Part shown: positions 1-6,455 of the stretch, piece by piece | How the letters are laid out: every line of letters starts with the position of its first letter | Position numbering within the stretch: position 1 is the first letter of the stretch | Source of the DNA: an uncultured Eubacteriales bacterium | GTDB lineage: Bacteria > Bacillota > Clostridia > Oscillospirales > Oscillospiraceae | DNA: 9,457 nt | NCBI GenBank assembly: GCA_900554705.1 | Contig: USIH01000075.1 | Location: 1-9,457 of the forward strand | Reading direction: 5' to 3' | Made by a program: the position numbers and the translations under genes | The notes under the pieces: model-generated | Database searches by the model: none | Told to the model about the DNA's origin: nothing | Seen by the model: the letters and a program-made list of their open reading frames with translations, nothing else

Positions 1-1
1 G

Positions 2-16
2 TTTTTCGACACGCTG
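2..16. repeat. Copy of dispersed 15-bp repeat tttttcgacacgctg
   Basis: These bases are identical to 9421-9435. Together with base 1 they form a 16-bp exact reverse complement of 9404-9419. A 14-bp version with one mismatch lies at 4242-4255. Here the repeat directly abuts a terminator hairpin. Recurrence is seen directly; membership in a genome-wide repeat family is inference. Confidence 0.6.
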
Positions 17-51
17 CGGCGGCTGCCTTCCGCAGCCGCCGGTGTTTTCTT
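17..51 (+). terminator. Rho-independent terminator of an upstream gene outside the window
   Basis: A perfect 10-bp GC-rich stem (cggcggctgc at 17-26, gcagccgccg at 32-41) has a 5-nt loop and is followed by the T-rich tail gtgttttctt on the + strand. It would end a + strand transcript that begins before the window. Confidence 0.8.
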
Positions 52-96
52 AACGGGTCGCATTGCGCGGCACACGGACTTACTTGTGAGGTATTT

Positions 97-726
97 ATGC
101 AAAACAGGACGTCGAATTACGATATCATGAGAAGCGCGGCGGCGAAGCTGTTTTTGTCCTACGATCAGGGGGAGATGATCCGGAAGCTCTCGCTTGTGCA
201 CGACGACACGTGGCTCTACCTTCCGTTTGTCGGTCGGATGTACCGGATCGACAGAAAAACCGGAAGTGTGACATGGTCGCCGGACGGTTTTCAGACCGCA
301 TTCGCGGCGGACTTTGAGGCGGCGATGACTCTCTATGACGTCCTTTGCTATTCCAAATCGGACTGCCATCCGGCGCACGCGTTTGCAAATCTGAATTCCG
401 TTTCGTCGCTCCGGCTCGGCAATCTTCCCGAAAACGGCTTCCTTCAGGGACCCGCGGCCGACTTTACGGGGAAGGCGCTTGCCGCTGCCTGTCAGGCGCT
501 CTCCGGAAAGCGGCTGGACGGGGGCGACGTAGCCTACGAGTTGGCGCTGTTTCCGTTCCTCTCCGTGGCGCTCCGCTTCTGGGAGGCCGACGAGGAGTTC
601 CCGTCGAGCTTGCAGATCCTTGTGGATCAAAACGTGCTGGACTTCATGCACTATGAGACCCTGATGTACGCAATGACCCACCTTCTCCGCCGCCTCCGAG
701 AGGAAGAATGTGTTGCACTTCGTTGA
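97..726 (+). CDS. DUF3786-like conserved protein
   Basis: This encodes a 209-residue soluble protein with no signal peptide or membrane segment. It resembles the DUF3786 family of anaerobic bacteria, whose function is unknown. The recognisable part is the C-terminal third, where FWEADEEFPSSLQILVD (about 161-177) is followed by an LDFMHYETL stretch (about 181-189). That matches the family pattern of a tryptophan plus acidic DEEFP turn followed by a hydrophobic strand and a helix. The N-terminal half has a LPFVGRMYRIDRKTG segment (about 42-56) of the kind that opens these proteins. The ATG at 97 is preceded by gtgagg at 86-91, a moderate ribosome binding site. It stands alone between a terminator upstream and the convergent surface-protein gene. 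I found no clear promoter in the 45 bases before it, and no catalytic residues can be named. The family call is by eye. Confidence 0.75.
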   Translation: MQNRTSNYDIMRSAAAKLFLSYDQGEMIRKLSLVHDDTWLYLPFVGRMYRIDRKTGSVTWSPDGFQTAFAADFEAAMTLYDVLCYSKSDCHPAHAFANLNSVSSLRLGNLPENGFLQGPAADFTGKALAAACQALSGKRLDGGDVAYELALFPFLSVALRFWEADEEFPSSLQILVDQNVLDFMHYETLMYAMTHLLRRLREEECVALR

Positions 727-849
727 CTTTCTGCCCCTTAGGTGCAATGGAATCTGCGGGACTTCGCCGACGAGAAGAAGCGTGGAGTGAAATGAGAAAA
801 CGGTGCACAAAGAGCCTCCTTCTGACGACGGCAGCTGGGATGCGGCACT
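727..849. other. Short intergenic stretch with no supported gene
   Basis: About 120 bases separate the DUF3786-like stop from the terminator of the convergent surface-protein gene. The only reading is a 34-codon frame (747-851, +) whose internal ATG at 792 has ggagtga just upstream. Its peptide is short and basic and I do not recognise it. No terminator for the DUF3786-like gene is visible apart from possible use of the 861-888 hairpin. Confidence 0.4.
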
Positions 850-888
850 AATAAAAAGTAGGCAGGGACGCCGGAGGGCGTCCCTGCC
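850..888 (-). terminator. Rho-independent terminator of the LRR/SLH surface protein gene
   Basis: A perfect 12-bp stem (ggcagggacgcc at 861-872, ggcgtccctgcc at 877-888) has a 4-nt loop. On the minus strand it is followed by tactttttatt (860 down to 850), a U-rich tail. It lies 10 bases beyond the stop codon of the 899-2461 gene. The other side has no T-run, so it is directional. Confidence 0.88.
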
Positions 889-898
889 TTGCTATCTA

Positions 899-2461
899 TC
901 AGCGGATGACGTTTTCAATGTAGCGCATGAGGATGGTGGCGACCTGCGCGCGGGTGGCGCTGTCGGTCGGAAGGAGCTTGCCGTCCGAACCGCCGATGAC
1001 GCCCTCGGCGACCGTCCACGAGAGCGCGTCGCTCGCCCATGTGCTGACCGCTGCGGCATCGGGGAAGGCGGCAAGGTCTGCGCGCTTGCCGGTGTCTACG
1101 CCGCTCGCGCCCGCGTAACGGTAGAGGATCGCGGCCATCTGCTCGCGGGTCACGCTGCCGTTCGGGTCAAAGGTCGTGGCGGACGTGCCGTTGACGACGC
1201 CCTTTGCCGCCGCCCACGCGATCGCCTGCGTGTACCACTGGCCGCTCGGCACGTCGCTAAAGCCGTTCGTGCCCTCGGCGGGGGAGCCTGCATAGCGCCA
1301 CAGGACGGTGACGAGCATGGCGCGCGTCATAGCGCCGTCGGGATCGAACTTGTTCCCGCCGATGCCGTTCATCAGGTCGCAGCCGACGACGTAATTAATG
1401 CCCGCGCGGTACCACTCCGCGCCGAAGCTGTCTTCAAAGTCGGTCGAGACGACCTGCTTGCCGTTCCACCAGCGGGTGTAGACCCCGTTCCACGAAAGCG
1501 GCGTCCAGCCCGCCTGACCGGCGAGGAAGAACACACCGCTCACGGACGGATGATCACCGCTCAGGAACGCGCCCTCTTCCACCTCGGGCGCGGCGCCGAA
1601 GAAGCAAAGCTCCCGAATGCTGGTTCTGGGGTCGACCGCGAAGGCGGCACGGCAGATCTTCTTCACGCTGGCGGGCAGCTCGACGTGTCCAATGGACATC
1701 GCACCGGAGAAGGCGCCTGCGCCGATCTCCTCGATCCCGTCGGCAAAGTAGATGCGCTCCACGCAAGCACCGTAAAAGGCTTTTTCGTTCACATAGCGCA
1801 TCGAAGCGGGAACGTAGAGCGCGGAGAGGTCGGAGTTTTCAAAAGCGTAAGGGGCGATGCCCACCGTGCCCTCGCGGATCCGGAACACGCCGTCGCCGGA
1901 GCGGCCTGCGCGGATGAGGTAGCGATCGACGTAAACGCCGTCCTGTTCGCTGCCCTCGACGCAGGGGCAGCCTTGGAAGGCCATATAACCGAGGTCATGC
2001 AGAGTGTCGGGCAGGGAGACATCGGCCAGCGCGGTGCAGCCTTCAAAGGCGCGGCTTGCGATGGTCGTGACGCTCGACGGAACGGTGAGCGAGGTGAGCT
2101 TGCTGCTGGAGAAGGCACTCTCGCCGATGGTCGCAAGACCCTCCGGCAGGGGAAGCTCCGTCAGGTTTTCGCAGCTGTTAAAGGAATAGTTGCCGACCGA
2201 GGTCAGACCCTCCGGCAGGACGACGCGCACGATCTTGTCCATGTGCTCCGCCCAAGGAGCGGGGTGGCTGTTGGGAAGGTAGCGGGACTCGTAGTTTTCC
2301 ATCGCGCCGCTGCCGCTGACGCGCAGCGTGCCGGTCTCCGGCTCGAATACCCACGTCAGGCCGTCGCCGCACGTGCCGCTCAGCGGCGCTTCGGCGGAGA
2401 CGGGCAGGAGCACCGAGCACAGCAGCAGGGCGCACAACAGCAGGGAAAGCAACTTTTTCAT
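899..2461 (-). CDS. Secreted BspA-like leucine-rich-repeat protein with three SLH domains
   Basis: This 520-residue exported protein is expected to sit on the cell surface, held non-covalently to the wall by SLH domains. Residues 1-24 are a classical signal peptide: MKK, a long Leu run, then VSAEA. Residues about 80-305 carry LRR_5/BspA-type repeats, recognised by recurring units such as LPEGLTSVGNYSF, VPSSVTTIASRAFEGC and LPASVKKICRAAF. An interrupting segment at about 168-205 is typical of these proteins. Three SLH domains follow at about 341-391, 399-451 and 464-517, each ending in a TRAxxxxxLxRY-like motif (VTREQMAAILYRY, ATRAQVATILMRY). The ATG at 2461 has GGAGG eight bases upstream. The gene is monocistronic, with its own promoter and terminator. 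Relatives bind host or environmental polymers or act as adhesins; the ligand here cannot be predicted. Confidence 0.92.
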   Translation of the reverse strand: MKKLLSLLLCALLLCSVLLPVSAEAPLSGTCGDGLTWVFEPETGTLRVSGSGAMENYESRYLPNSHPAPWAEHMDKIVRVVLPEGLTSVGNYSFNSCENLTELPLPEGLATIGESAFSSSKLTSLTVPSSVTTIASRAFEGCTALADVSLPDTLHDLGYMAFQGCPCVEGSEQDGVYVDRYLIRAGRSGDGVFRIREGTVGIAPYAFENSDLSALYVPASMRYVNEKAFYGACVERIYFADGIEEIGAGAFSGAMSIGHVELPASVKKICRAAFAVDPRTSIRELCFFGAAPEVEEGAFLSGDHPSVSGVFFLAGQAGWTPLSWNGVYTRWWNGKQVVSTDFEDSFGAEWYRAGINYVVGCDLMNGIGGNKFDPDGAMTRAMLVTVLWRYAGSPAEGTNGFSDVPSGQWYTQAIAWAAAKGVVNGTSATTFDPNGSVTREQMAAILYRYAGASGVDTGKRADLAAFPDAAAVSTWASDALSWTVAEGVIGGSDGKLLPTDSATRAQVATILMRYIENVIR

Positions 2462-2493
2462 GAGAAAAACCTCCGTTTCTGTTATCTGTCTGC

Positions 2494-2522
2494 ATCATAC
2501 CACACGGCGCAGCGCCGTGCAA
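2494..2522 (-). promoter_or_regulatory. Sigma-A promoter of the LRR/SLH gene with a hairpin in the spacer
   Basis: Reading the minus strand, TTGCAC (2522-2517), a 17-bp spacer and TATGAT (2499-2494) form a good housekeeping promoter 33 bases before the ATG. The spacer is mostly a perfect inverted repeat, cacggcgc-a-gcgccgtg (2503-2519), which overlaps the -35. It could be an operator or a 3' hairpin of the preceding permease gene, whose stop is one base from the -35. It has no T-tail, so termination is doubtful. Confidence 0.7.
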
Positions 2523-2523
2523 G

Positions 2524-3261
2524 CTATATTCGCTTCTTTTTCAGGAAAACAAGGACGGCAAGCAGGCCGAGACCGACCGCCCAGAGGAAGACGATCCCGA
2601 GCGCGGCGGAGTCCAAACGACCGGTCAGCGCGGCGCGGCAGAGGTCAACGGCGTTTGCAAAGGGCAGCACGCGCGCGATCGCGCACAGTGTGCCGCCGAC
2701 CAGCGAAAGGTCAAACCAGATGCCCGACAGCCACGCCGAGAGATTGGTCAGCAGCGCGCCGCAGACGCCGCCCACCGCCTTTTCCGTCAAAAGCGTGCCG
2801 CACAGCAGGCCGATGGCGATGTGACAGGCGGCGATGGGGAGCGAAAGGAGCACGGCGGGCAGGATGCGCAGGCTCGGCGTGAGCCCCAGCGCCATGCCGC
2901 CGAGGTAGCAGACGATCTGCTGCGCCAGCGCCATCGGCAGCAGCGCCAGCGCGTAGCCGCAGATGAACTCCCACGCACGCATGGGTGAGGTGTAGAGCCG
3001 CAGCAGGAAGGCGCTCTCGCGGTCGTGCGCGATGAGCATCGCGGAGAAGAGCGTCAGGAAGCTCAGCGAGAATACGCCGATGCCGGGCGTGAGCTGCGCC
3101 GGCTCGAACAGATGCATCTGCGCCTGCGCCGGTATGCTGCGGTTGATGAGGCTCAAAAGCAGCAGAAGCAACAGGGGAAAGGCCATGCCGAAGAAAAGGC
3201 TGATCGGATCGCGCCGGATCTCGCGCAGGTTGCGCGCGGCAAAGCGAAGCATCCGTTTCAT
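2524..3261 (-). CDS. ABC-2 type transporter permease
   Basis: This 245-residue polytopic membrane protein is the translocation subunit that pairs with the ATPase encoded just upstream. It has about six hydrophobic segments: roughly 20-38, 60-78, 98-126, 133-158, 163-182 and 218-240. It ends in the basic tail KKKRI, and its N-terminal RFAARNLREIRRDPISLFF is typical of ABC-2 exporters of the drug/antibiotic (DrrB/NodJ-like) group. The start is the ATG at 3261, which overlaps the ATPase stop as ATGA and has GGGAGG six to seven bases upstream. A longer in-frame start exists upstream but lies inside the ATPase gene and has no membrane character. The substrate is unknown; an AbrB-controlled exporter suggests peptide or drug efflux, which is inference. 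Confidence 0.9.
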   Translation of the reverse strand: MKRMLRFAARNLREIRRDPISLFFGMAFPLLLLLLLSLINRSIPAQAQMHLFEPAQLTPGIGVFSLSFLTLFSAMLIAHDRESAFLLRLYTSPMRAWEFICGYALALLPMALAQQIVCYLGGMALGLTPSLRILPAVLLSLPIAACHIAIGLLCGTLLTEKAVGGVCGALLTNLSAWLSGIWFDLSLVGGTLCAIARVLPFANAVDLCRAALTGRLDSAALGIVFLWAVGLGLLAVLVFLKKKRI

Positions 3262-3965
3262 TGCGCACCTCCCGCCAGACGGACGAAGGCCTCTTCGAAC
3301 CGATCCGTCTGCGCCTGTGCCATCAGCTCCGCCGGTGTGCCGCAGGTGCGCAGCCGACCGTCGGCGAGGATGCCGACGCGGTCGGAAAGGTGCTCGGCCT
3401 CTTCCATGTAGTGTGTCGTCAGAATGATCGTGACGGAGCCTTTCAGCCCCTCGATGAGATGCCAAAGCTCGCGCCGCGCCAAAACGTCCAGCCCGAGCGT
3501 CGGCTCGTCCAAAAACAGCAGCTTCGGCTCCGAGGCCAGCGCCATGGCGATGGAAAGCCGCCGCTGCCAGCCGCCGGAGAGGGTCTTTGCGCGCTGCCGC
3601 TTGACCTCGTCCAGCCCCAGCGCCGTGCAGACCCGCGCCGCGCAGGCCGCGCTGCGGTCATAAATGCCTGCGATCAGCTCCAAATTCTCCCACACGGTCA
3701 GATTTCCCGCCACGGCGGTCTCCTGCGGCGAGAGGCTGAACAGCCGTCGCGCCTCCTGCGACTGCGGCGGCAGGCCGAAGAGCAGCGCGCTGCCCGAGGT
3801 GGGGCGCAGCAGGCCGGAAAGCAGCCGGATGGTCGTGGTCTTGCCCGCGCCGTTTACGCCGAGCAGGGAGAACAGCTCGCCCTGCCGCACCGTCATCTCC
3901 AGCGCATCCACGGCGCACTTGTCGTCGAAGCGGCGCGTCAGCGCCTTTGTTTCGATCGCGTTCAA
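3258..3965 (-). CDS. ABC transporter ATP-binding protein
   Basis: This 235-residue cytoplasmic ATPase powers the adjacent ABC-2 permease. All nucleotide-binding motifs are intact: Walker A GVNGAGKTT (36-44), Q-loop glutamine at about 81 (SPQET), signature LSGGW (129-133), Walker B LLFLDEP (149-155, catalytic Glu154) and switch His185 (TTHYMEEAEHLSDR). The Walker B to H-loop stretch and a Gly-Thr-Pro-x-Glu-Leu tail fit the CcmA/DrrA exporter group. The start is a TTG at 3965, overlapping the stop of the AbrB-like gene as TTGA. A strong GGAGGG six bases upstream supports it, and no in-frame ATG competes. Its stop overlaps the permease start, so regulator, ATPase and permease are translationally coupled and likely made in fixed ratio. 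Confidence 0.95.
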   Translation of the reverse strand: MNAIETKALTRRFDDKCAVDALEMTVRQGELFSLLGVNGAGKTTTIRLLSGLLRPTSGSALLFGLPPQSQEARRLFSLSPQETAVAGNLTVWENLELIAGIYDRSAACAARVCTALGLDEVKRQRAKTLSGGWQRRLSIAMALASEPKLLFLDEPTLGLDVLARRELWHLIEGLKGSVTIILTTHYMEEAEHLSDRVGILADGRLRTCGTPAELMAQAQTDRFEEAFVRLAGGAQ

Positions 3966-4171
3966 GTCATTCCCTCCTTCATGATCTGCCCCAGCAGAAT
4001 GTCGGCCTGCTCCTTCGGCGGCAGCGCAATGCCGCGCTCAATGTCCGCCAAAAGCAGCAGACTGTCGCCGGAACGGATGCCGAACATCTCGCGCACGTCG
4101 GCCGGTATGACGATCTGCCCCTTGGGGCCGACCTTCACCATGGCAAGGGTCTTCCCCTTCGGAAATTGCAT
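3962..4171 (-). CDS. AbrB/MazE/SpoVT-family transcriptional regulator
   Basis: This 69-residue protein has an N-terminal SpoVT/AbrB swapped-hairpin DNA-binding domain. The stretch MVKVGPKGQIVIPADVREMF (11-30) followed by GIRSGDSLLLL is the diagnostic pattern of this fold, which binds DNA as a dimer or tetramer. The C-terminal tail (about 50-69) is a short helix, too short for a separate ligand domain. The start is the ATG at 4171, with GGAGGG seven bases upstream. An in-frame extension to 4234 would encode the promoter and palindrome and is rejected. It is the first gene of a three-gene unit with the ABC exporter. The palindrome over its own -10 suggests autorepression, which is inference. 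It could alternatively be read as a MazE-like antitoxin, but no toxin gene follows. Confidence 0.9.
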   Translation of the reverse strand: MQFPKGKTLAMVKVGPKGQIVIPADVREMFGIRSGDSLLLLADIERGIALPPKEQADILLGQIMKEGMT

Positions 4172-4186
4172 GGCAAATCCCTCCTT

Positions 4187-4213
4187 GGTATAATTTGTAT
4201 AACAAATTATACC
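4187..4213. promoter_or_regulatory. 27-bp palindromic operator over the -10 of the AbrB-ABC operon
   Basis: A perfect inverted repeat, ggtataatttgt-ata-acaaattatacc, with 12-bp arms and a 3-bp centre. It contains TATAAT on both strands and covers the predicted -10 and start point of the AbrB-like gene. A protein bound here would block transcription. The likely binder is the AbrB-like protein itself. Confidence 0.75.
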
Positions 4214-4234
4214 TCCGCCGATCAAAAAAAGCAA
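4206..4234 (-). promoter_or_regulatory. Promoter of the AbrB-like/ABC exporter operon
   Basis: On the minus strand, TTGCTT (4234-4229), a 17-bp spacer and a perfect TATAAT (4211-4206) stand 35 bases before the ATG at 4171. The -10 lies inside the left arm of the palindromic operator. Confidence 0.8.
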
Positions 4235-4241
4235 GTGGGGA

Positions 4242-4255
4242 TTTTCGGCACGCTG
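4242..4255. repeat. Near-copy of the dispersed repeat (ttttcggcacgctg)
   Basis: Thirteen of 14 bases match the repeat at 2-16 and 9421-9435. It lies between the AbrB promoter and the stem-loop at the end of the cobC-like gene. Confidence 0.4.
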
Positions 4256-4263
4256 ACGGCCTG

Positions 4264-4297
4264 AACGAATGAAGCGGCACGTGCCGCTTCATTCGTT
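4264..4297 (-). terminator. 34-bp perfect palindrome overlapping the end of the cob operon
   Basis: aacgaatgaagcggcac is followed directly by its exact reverse complement. As RNA this gives a 15-bp stem with an ACGT tetraloop. The first arm on the minus strand contains the last codons and TGA stop of the cobC-like gene. There is no adjacent U-tract; the nearest T-run on the minus strand is T7 at 4230-4224, about 34 bases on. It may act as a weak terminator or an mRNA 3'-end stabiliser, or be an inserted element. Confidence 0.55.
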
Positions 4298-4852
4298 GGG
4301 GAAGAGCGGGCGGTAGGCGACAGGGGAGGCGGCGCGGAAGGTGATCCCGTAGCCGCCGCCTGCGGGGACGGAATAATCGTAGCGGGAGCCGCCGAACCAG
4401 TGCATCATCAAAACGGCGATCACGCCGCCGTGCGTGACGCAGAGGCAGTCCTCGCCGCGCGCCAGAAGCGGCGCAAGGGCGGCAAGACTCCGCGCGCGCA
4501 CGTCGTCTGCCGATTCGCCGTTCGGGCAGCGACGCTTTTCCGGATCTGAAAGCCACGCCTGATAGTCCGCGCGCTGCTTCAGCTCCTCATAGCCGTGCAT
4601 CTCGAAGTCGCCGAAGTCCGTCTCGCGCAGGCCGCGCAGCGCCGTGTGGGGCACATCGCCGTAGAGCGCCGCCAGCGTCTGCTCCGTGCGCAGAAGGCCG
4701 CTGGTATAATAATGTGGTGCGGTCGGATAGCGCGCCCGATCGCGCCGCAGCGCCTCGACCGCCTCCGGCAGCAGCGGAAGGTCGGTCGCGCCGTAGTACA
4801 GGCGGCGCAGGCTGCCCTCCGTCTGCCCGTGGCGCAGCAGGAAGAGCTTCAT
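4289..4852 (-). CDS. cobC: Histidine phosphatase family protein, likely alpha-ribazole-phosphate phosphatase
   Basis: This 187-residue branch-1 histidine phosphatase is the last gene of the cobamide operon. The opening LFLLRHGQTEG (3-13) supplies catalytic His8. Arg55 in LLRTEQT, Glu77 in LRETDFGDFE and His141 in CVTHGGV complete the usual phosphate pocket. The expected role is removal of the 5'-phosphate from alpha-ribazole phosphate or adenosylcobalamin phosphate, the last step of nucleotide-loop assembly. The family includes many other phosphatases, so the role rests on position after cobT-cobU-cobS. The start is the ATG at 4852, overlapping the preceding stop as ATGA, with GGAGG seven bases upstream. 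A longer frame to 5158 is only the antiphase of the upstream gene. Its stop codon lies inside the palindrome at 4264-4297. Confidence 0.85.
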   Translation of the reverse strand: MKLFLLRHGQTEGSLRRLYYGATDLPLLPEAVEALRRDRARYPTAPHYYTSGLLRTEQTLAALYGDVPHTALRGLRETDFGDFEMHGYEELKQRADYQAWLSDPEKRRCPNGESADDVRARSLAALAPLLARGEDCLCVTHGGVIAVLMMHWFGGSRYDYSVPAGGGYGITFRAASPVAYRPLFPNE

Positions 4853-5199
4853 TTCAGCGCCTCCGCAAGGCCGCAAAACACGCGCGTCACGTGGCACGCG
4901 TCGCGCGCCAGACGCTGCAAAAACGCGCCGTGCCGCTCGCGCCACTGCCGCTGCTCCGGCTCCGTCGGGACGACGCCGCAGCCGATCTCGCGGGAGATCA
5001 CCACGCCGCCGGAGAGAAGCGGGAGCCAGCGCTCCGGCGCGTCGTCGCGCAGCGTGAGCGCCTCGAGATGGGTATAGCAGCGGAACCCCTCCTGCGGGTC
5101 GCCGTGCGCAAGGTCGCAGACCTCCTCCGGCGCGATGCCGTAGGCGGCCATCGCCCAAGTCAGCTTGCCCTGATAGGCGCCGCCGATCACAAGTTCCAT
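4849..5199 (-). CDS. Short CobU-like protein (adenosylcobinamide kinase/guanylyltransferase homologue)
   Basis: This 116-residue protein resembles a shortened CobU, which is normally about 180 residues. The N-terminus MELVIGGAYQGKLTWA corresponds to the CobU P-loop GGxxSGKS, but the Ser/Thr after Lys12 is Leu13. The central region that in CobU carries the guanylylated histidine and its RI-x-x-H context is missing. The C-terminal part is well kept: ISREIGCGVVPTEPEQRQWR (68-87) then a LARDACHVTRVFCGL stretch (97-111), matching the NEVGxGIVP and following helix of CobU. It starts four bases after the cobS stop and overlaps the cobC-like start, so it belongs to the operon. It might contribute part of CobU function, bind the corrinoid nucleotide or be regulatory. 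The activity is unknown. Confidence 0.8.
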   Translation of the reverse strand: MELVIGGAYQGKLTWAMAAYGIAPEEVCDLAHGDPQEGFRCYTHLEALTLRDDAPERWLPLLSGGVVISREIGCGVVPTEPEQRQWRERHGAFLQRLARDACHVTRVFCGLAEALK

Positions 5200-5203
5200 A
5201 CGC

Positions 5204-5923
5204 TCACCCCGCTAAGACCCAGACTGCCGCGCCTGCAAGCTCGCCGAGCGTGAGCGCGAAGCCGGAAATATCGCCGGACATACCGTCCAGTTGCCGAAAA
5301 CCGTAAAGCGCCGCGAGCCAATAGCCCGCAGCCGCGCCCAGCGGGGCGAAGCTGCCGCACAGCAGCAGCGGCAGGCCGACGCCGAGCAGCAGGAAAACGC
5401 ACGGCACGATCCACCCGCGGCCGTGCCGCATCGCGGCGTACTGACTGCCGTGCATCGGGCGCAGCGTGCCGACGGCGACGGCCGCGCAGGCGCGGACGGC
5501 GACCGGAACGCACAGAAGACCGACGGGGCTGCCGCCCTCCGCCGAGAGGAAGAGGCTCCACTGCACGAGCGCCAGCAGCACCATGCAGATGACGGAAAAC
5601 GCGCCGCAGTGCGAATCCTTGAGGATCTTCCGGCGGGCGTCAAGGTCGCGGCGGGAGAGGACGGCATCGCAGAGATCCATATAGCCGTCCAGATGGAGAA
5701 AGCCCGTCGTGAGCCACGGCGCGAGCGTCAGCAGCGCGGCGCGCAGCGGCGCGGGCAGCGGCAAAAGGGAGACGCCTGCCCACACGCCGCCCACGACCAG
5801 CCCGATCAGAGGCAGGCAGAGCAGCATCCGGCCGCGCGCCTGCTCGTTCCAGCGCCGCGCGGGACAGGGGACGGCAAGGAACATCCCCCAAGCCATGAAA
5901 AACCCGTCAATCCATTGCTTCAT
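5204..5923 (-). CDS. cobS: Adenosylcobinamide-GDP ribazoletransferase (cobalamin synthase)
   Basis: This 239-residue integral membrane enzyme joins adenosylcobinamide-GDP with alpha-ribazole (or its 5'-phosphate) to complete the cobamide. The metal-binding signature HLDGYMDLCDAVLSRR (77-92) is present, with DxxxD acidic residues Asp79, Asp83 and Asp86. KDSHCGAF (102-109) follows, and DGMSGDISGFALTLGELAG (213-231) is the conserved C-terminal motif. Several hydrophobic segments span about 34-55, 60-76, 108-128, 132-152, 173-190 and 193-207. Length is normal. The start is the ATG at 5923, 17 bases inside the end of cobU, with GGGAG about nine bases upstream. Longer frames to 6118 would run through cobU and are rejected. 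Confidence 0.95.
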   Translation of the reverse strand: MKQWIDGFFMAWGMFLAVPCPARRWNEQARGRMLLCLPLIGLVVGGVWAGVSLLPLPAPLRAALLTLAPWLTTGFLHLDGYMDLCDAVLSRRDLDARRKILKDSHCGAFSVICMVLLALVQWSLFLSAEGGSPVGLLCVPVAVRACAAVAVGTLRPMHGSQYAAMRHGRGWIVPCVFLLLGVGLPLLLCGSFAPLGAAAGYWLAALYGFRQLDGMSGDISGFALTLGELAGAAVWVLAG

Positions 5924-6455
5924 CCGGCAATTCTCCCTTCCATAGGTGTATGCGCCCCGCCGTGACCTCCGCCACGGCGTCAAACGCGGCGGCAAGCGTC
6001 CGGCAGATCGCGGCCAGCGCGCGCCGATAGGCCTCCGTTTCGGCGGCGTAGACGACGCCGTCGCGCCAGATTTCGTCGCAGACGCAGACGAAGTTCGCGC
6101 CGTGCGCGCTGACGGCAAGAATCTCCTGCGCGACGCGCTGCGCAGCGGAGGCGTCCATGCCCGCGCCGGTGAACATTTGCAGCGCGAGGCAGGCCGTCAC
6201 GCTGTCAAACAGGATCGTTCCCTCCGGCTGCACCGAAGGCAGCGCCGTGTACAGCGCGCGCCCGCGCTCGACCGTGAGAAAGCCCCAGCCGTCGCGCGCG
6301 CGGCGGTGGCGCGCGATGCGCGCGCGGTCTTCCTCGTCCGTCGGCTCCATTGTCGCCCAATAATAAAGCGGCGCGCCGGCGGCCAGCGCGCGCGCAAGTC
6401 GCTGCGCGCACATACTCTTGCCGCTTTTGCTGCCGCCTAACAATAATATTCTCAT
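5907..6455 (-). CDS. cobU: Adenosylcobinamide kinase/adenosylcobinamide-phosphate guanylyltransferase, divergent C-terminus
   Basis: This 182-residue cytoplasmic protein would phosphorylate adenosylcobinamide and then transfer GMP, giving the substrate of CobS. The P-loop GGSKSGKS (7-14) is perfect. The stretch from WATMEPTD through ARIARHRRARDGW (33-57) keeps His50, which aligns with the guanylylated His46 of the Salmonella enzyme. DSVTACL (84-90) matches the family DxxT motif. The usual NEVGxGIVP motif is altered to CDEIWRDGVVY (126-136), and the following Gly-x-x-Asn-Gln context is not kept. The start is the ATG at 6455, overlapping the cobT stop as ATGA. The short CobU-like gene two positions downstream retains exactly this missing motif, so the two may complement each other. 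Confidence 0.9.
   Translation of the reverse strand: MRILLLGGSKSGKSMCAQRLARALAAGAPLYYWATMEPTDEEDRARIARHRRARDGWGFLTVERGRALYTALPSVQPEGTILFDSVTACLALQMFTGAGMDASAAQRVAQEILAVSAHGANFVCVCDEIWRDGVVYAAETEAYRRALAAICRTLAAAFDAVAEVTAGRIHLWKGELPDEAMD

Noticed and set aside
747..851. A 34-codon + strand frame ending before the terminator
   Set aside because: Too short, no recognisable homology, and only a weak ribosome binding site at the internal ATG. A small peptide cannot be excluded.
803..2824. A 673-codon open frame on the + strand
   Set aside because: It is the antisense of the LRR/SLH gene and part of the permease. Its product is low-complexity Arg/Ala/Gly-rich, while the minus-strand gene has a signal peptide, repeats, SLH domains, promoter and terminator.
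3962..4171. MazE-type antitoxin of a toxin-antitoxin pair
   Set aside because: The fold is compatible, but the next gene is an ABC ATPase coupled by overlap, and no PemK/MazF- or PIN-like gene is nearby.
3962..4234. A longer AbrB-like protein starting at 4234
   Set aside because: The added 21 residues would be encoded by the promoter and operator palindrome. The ATG at 4171 has a strong ribosome binding site and starts right before the domain.
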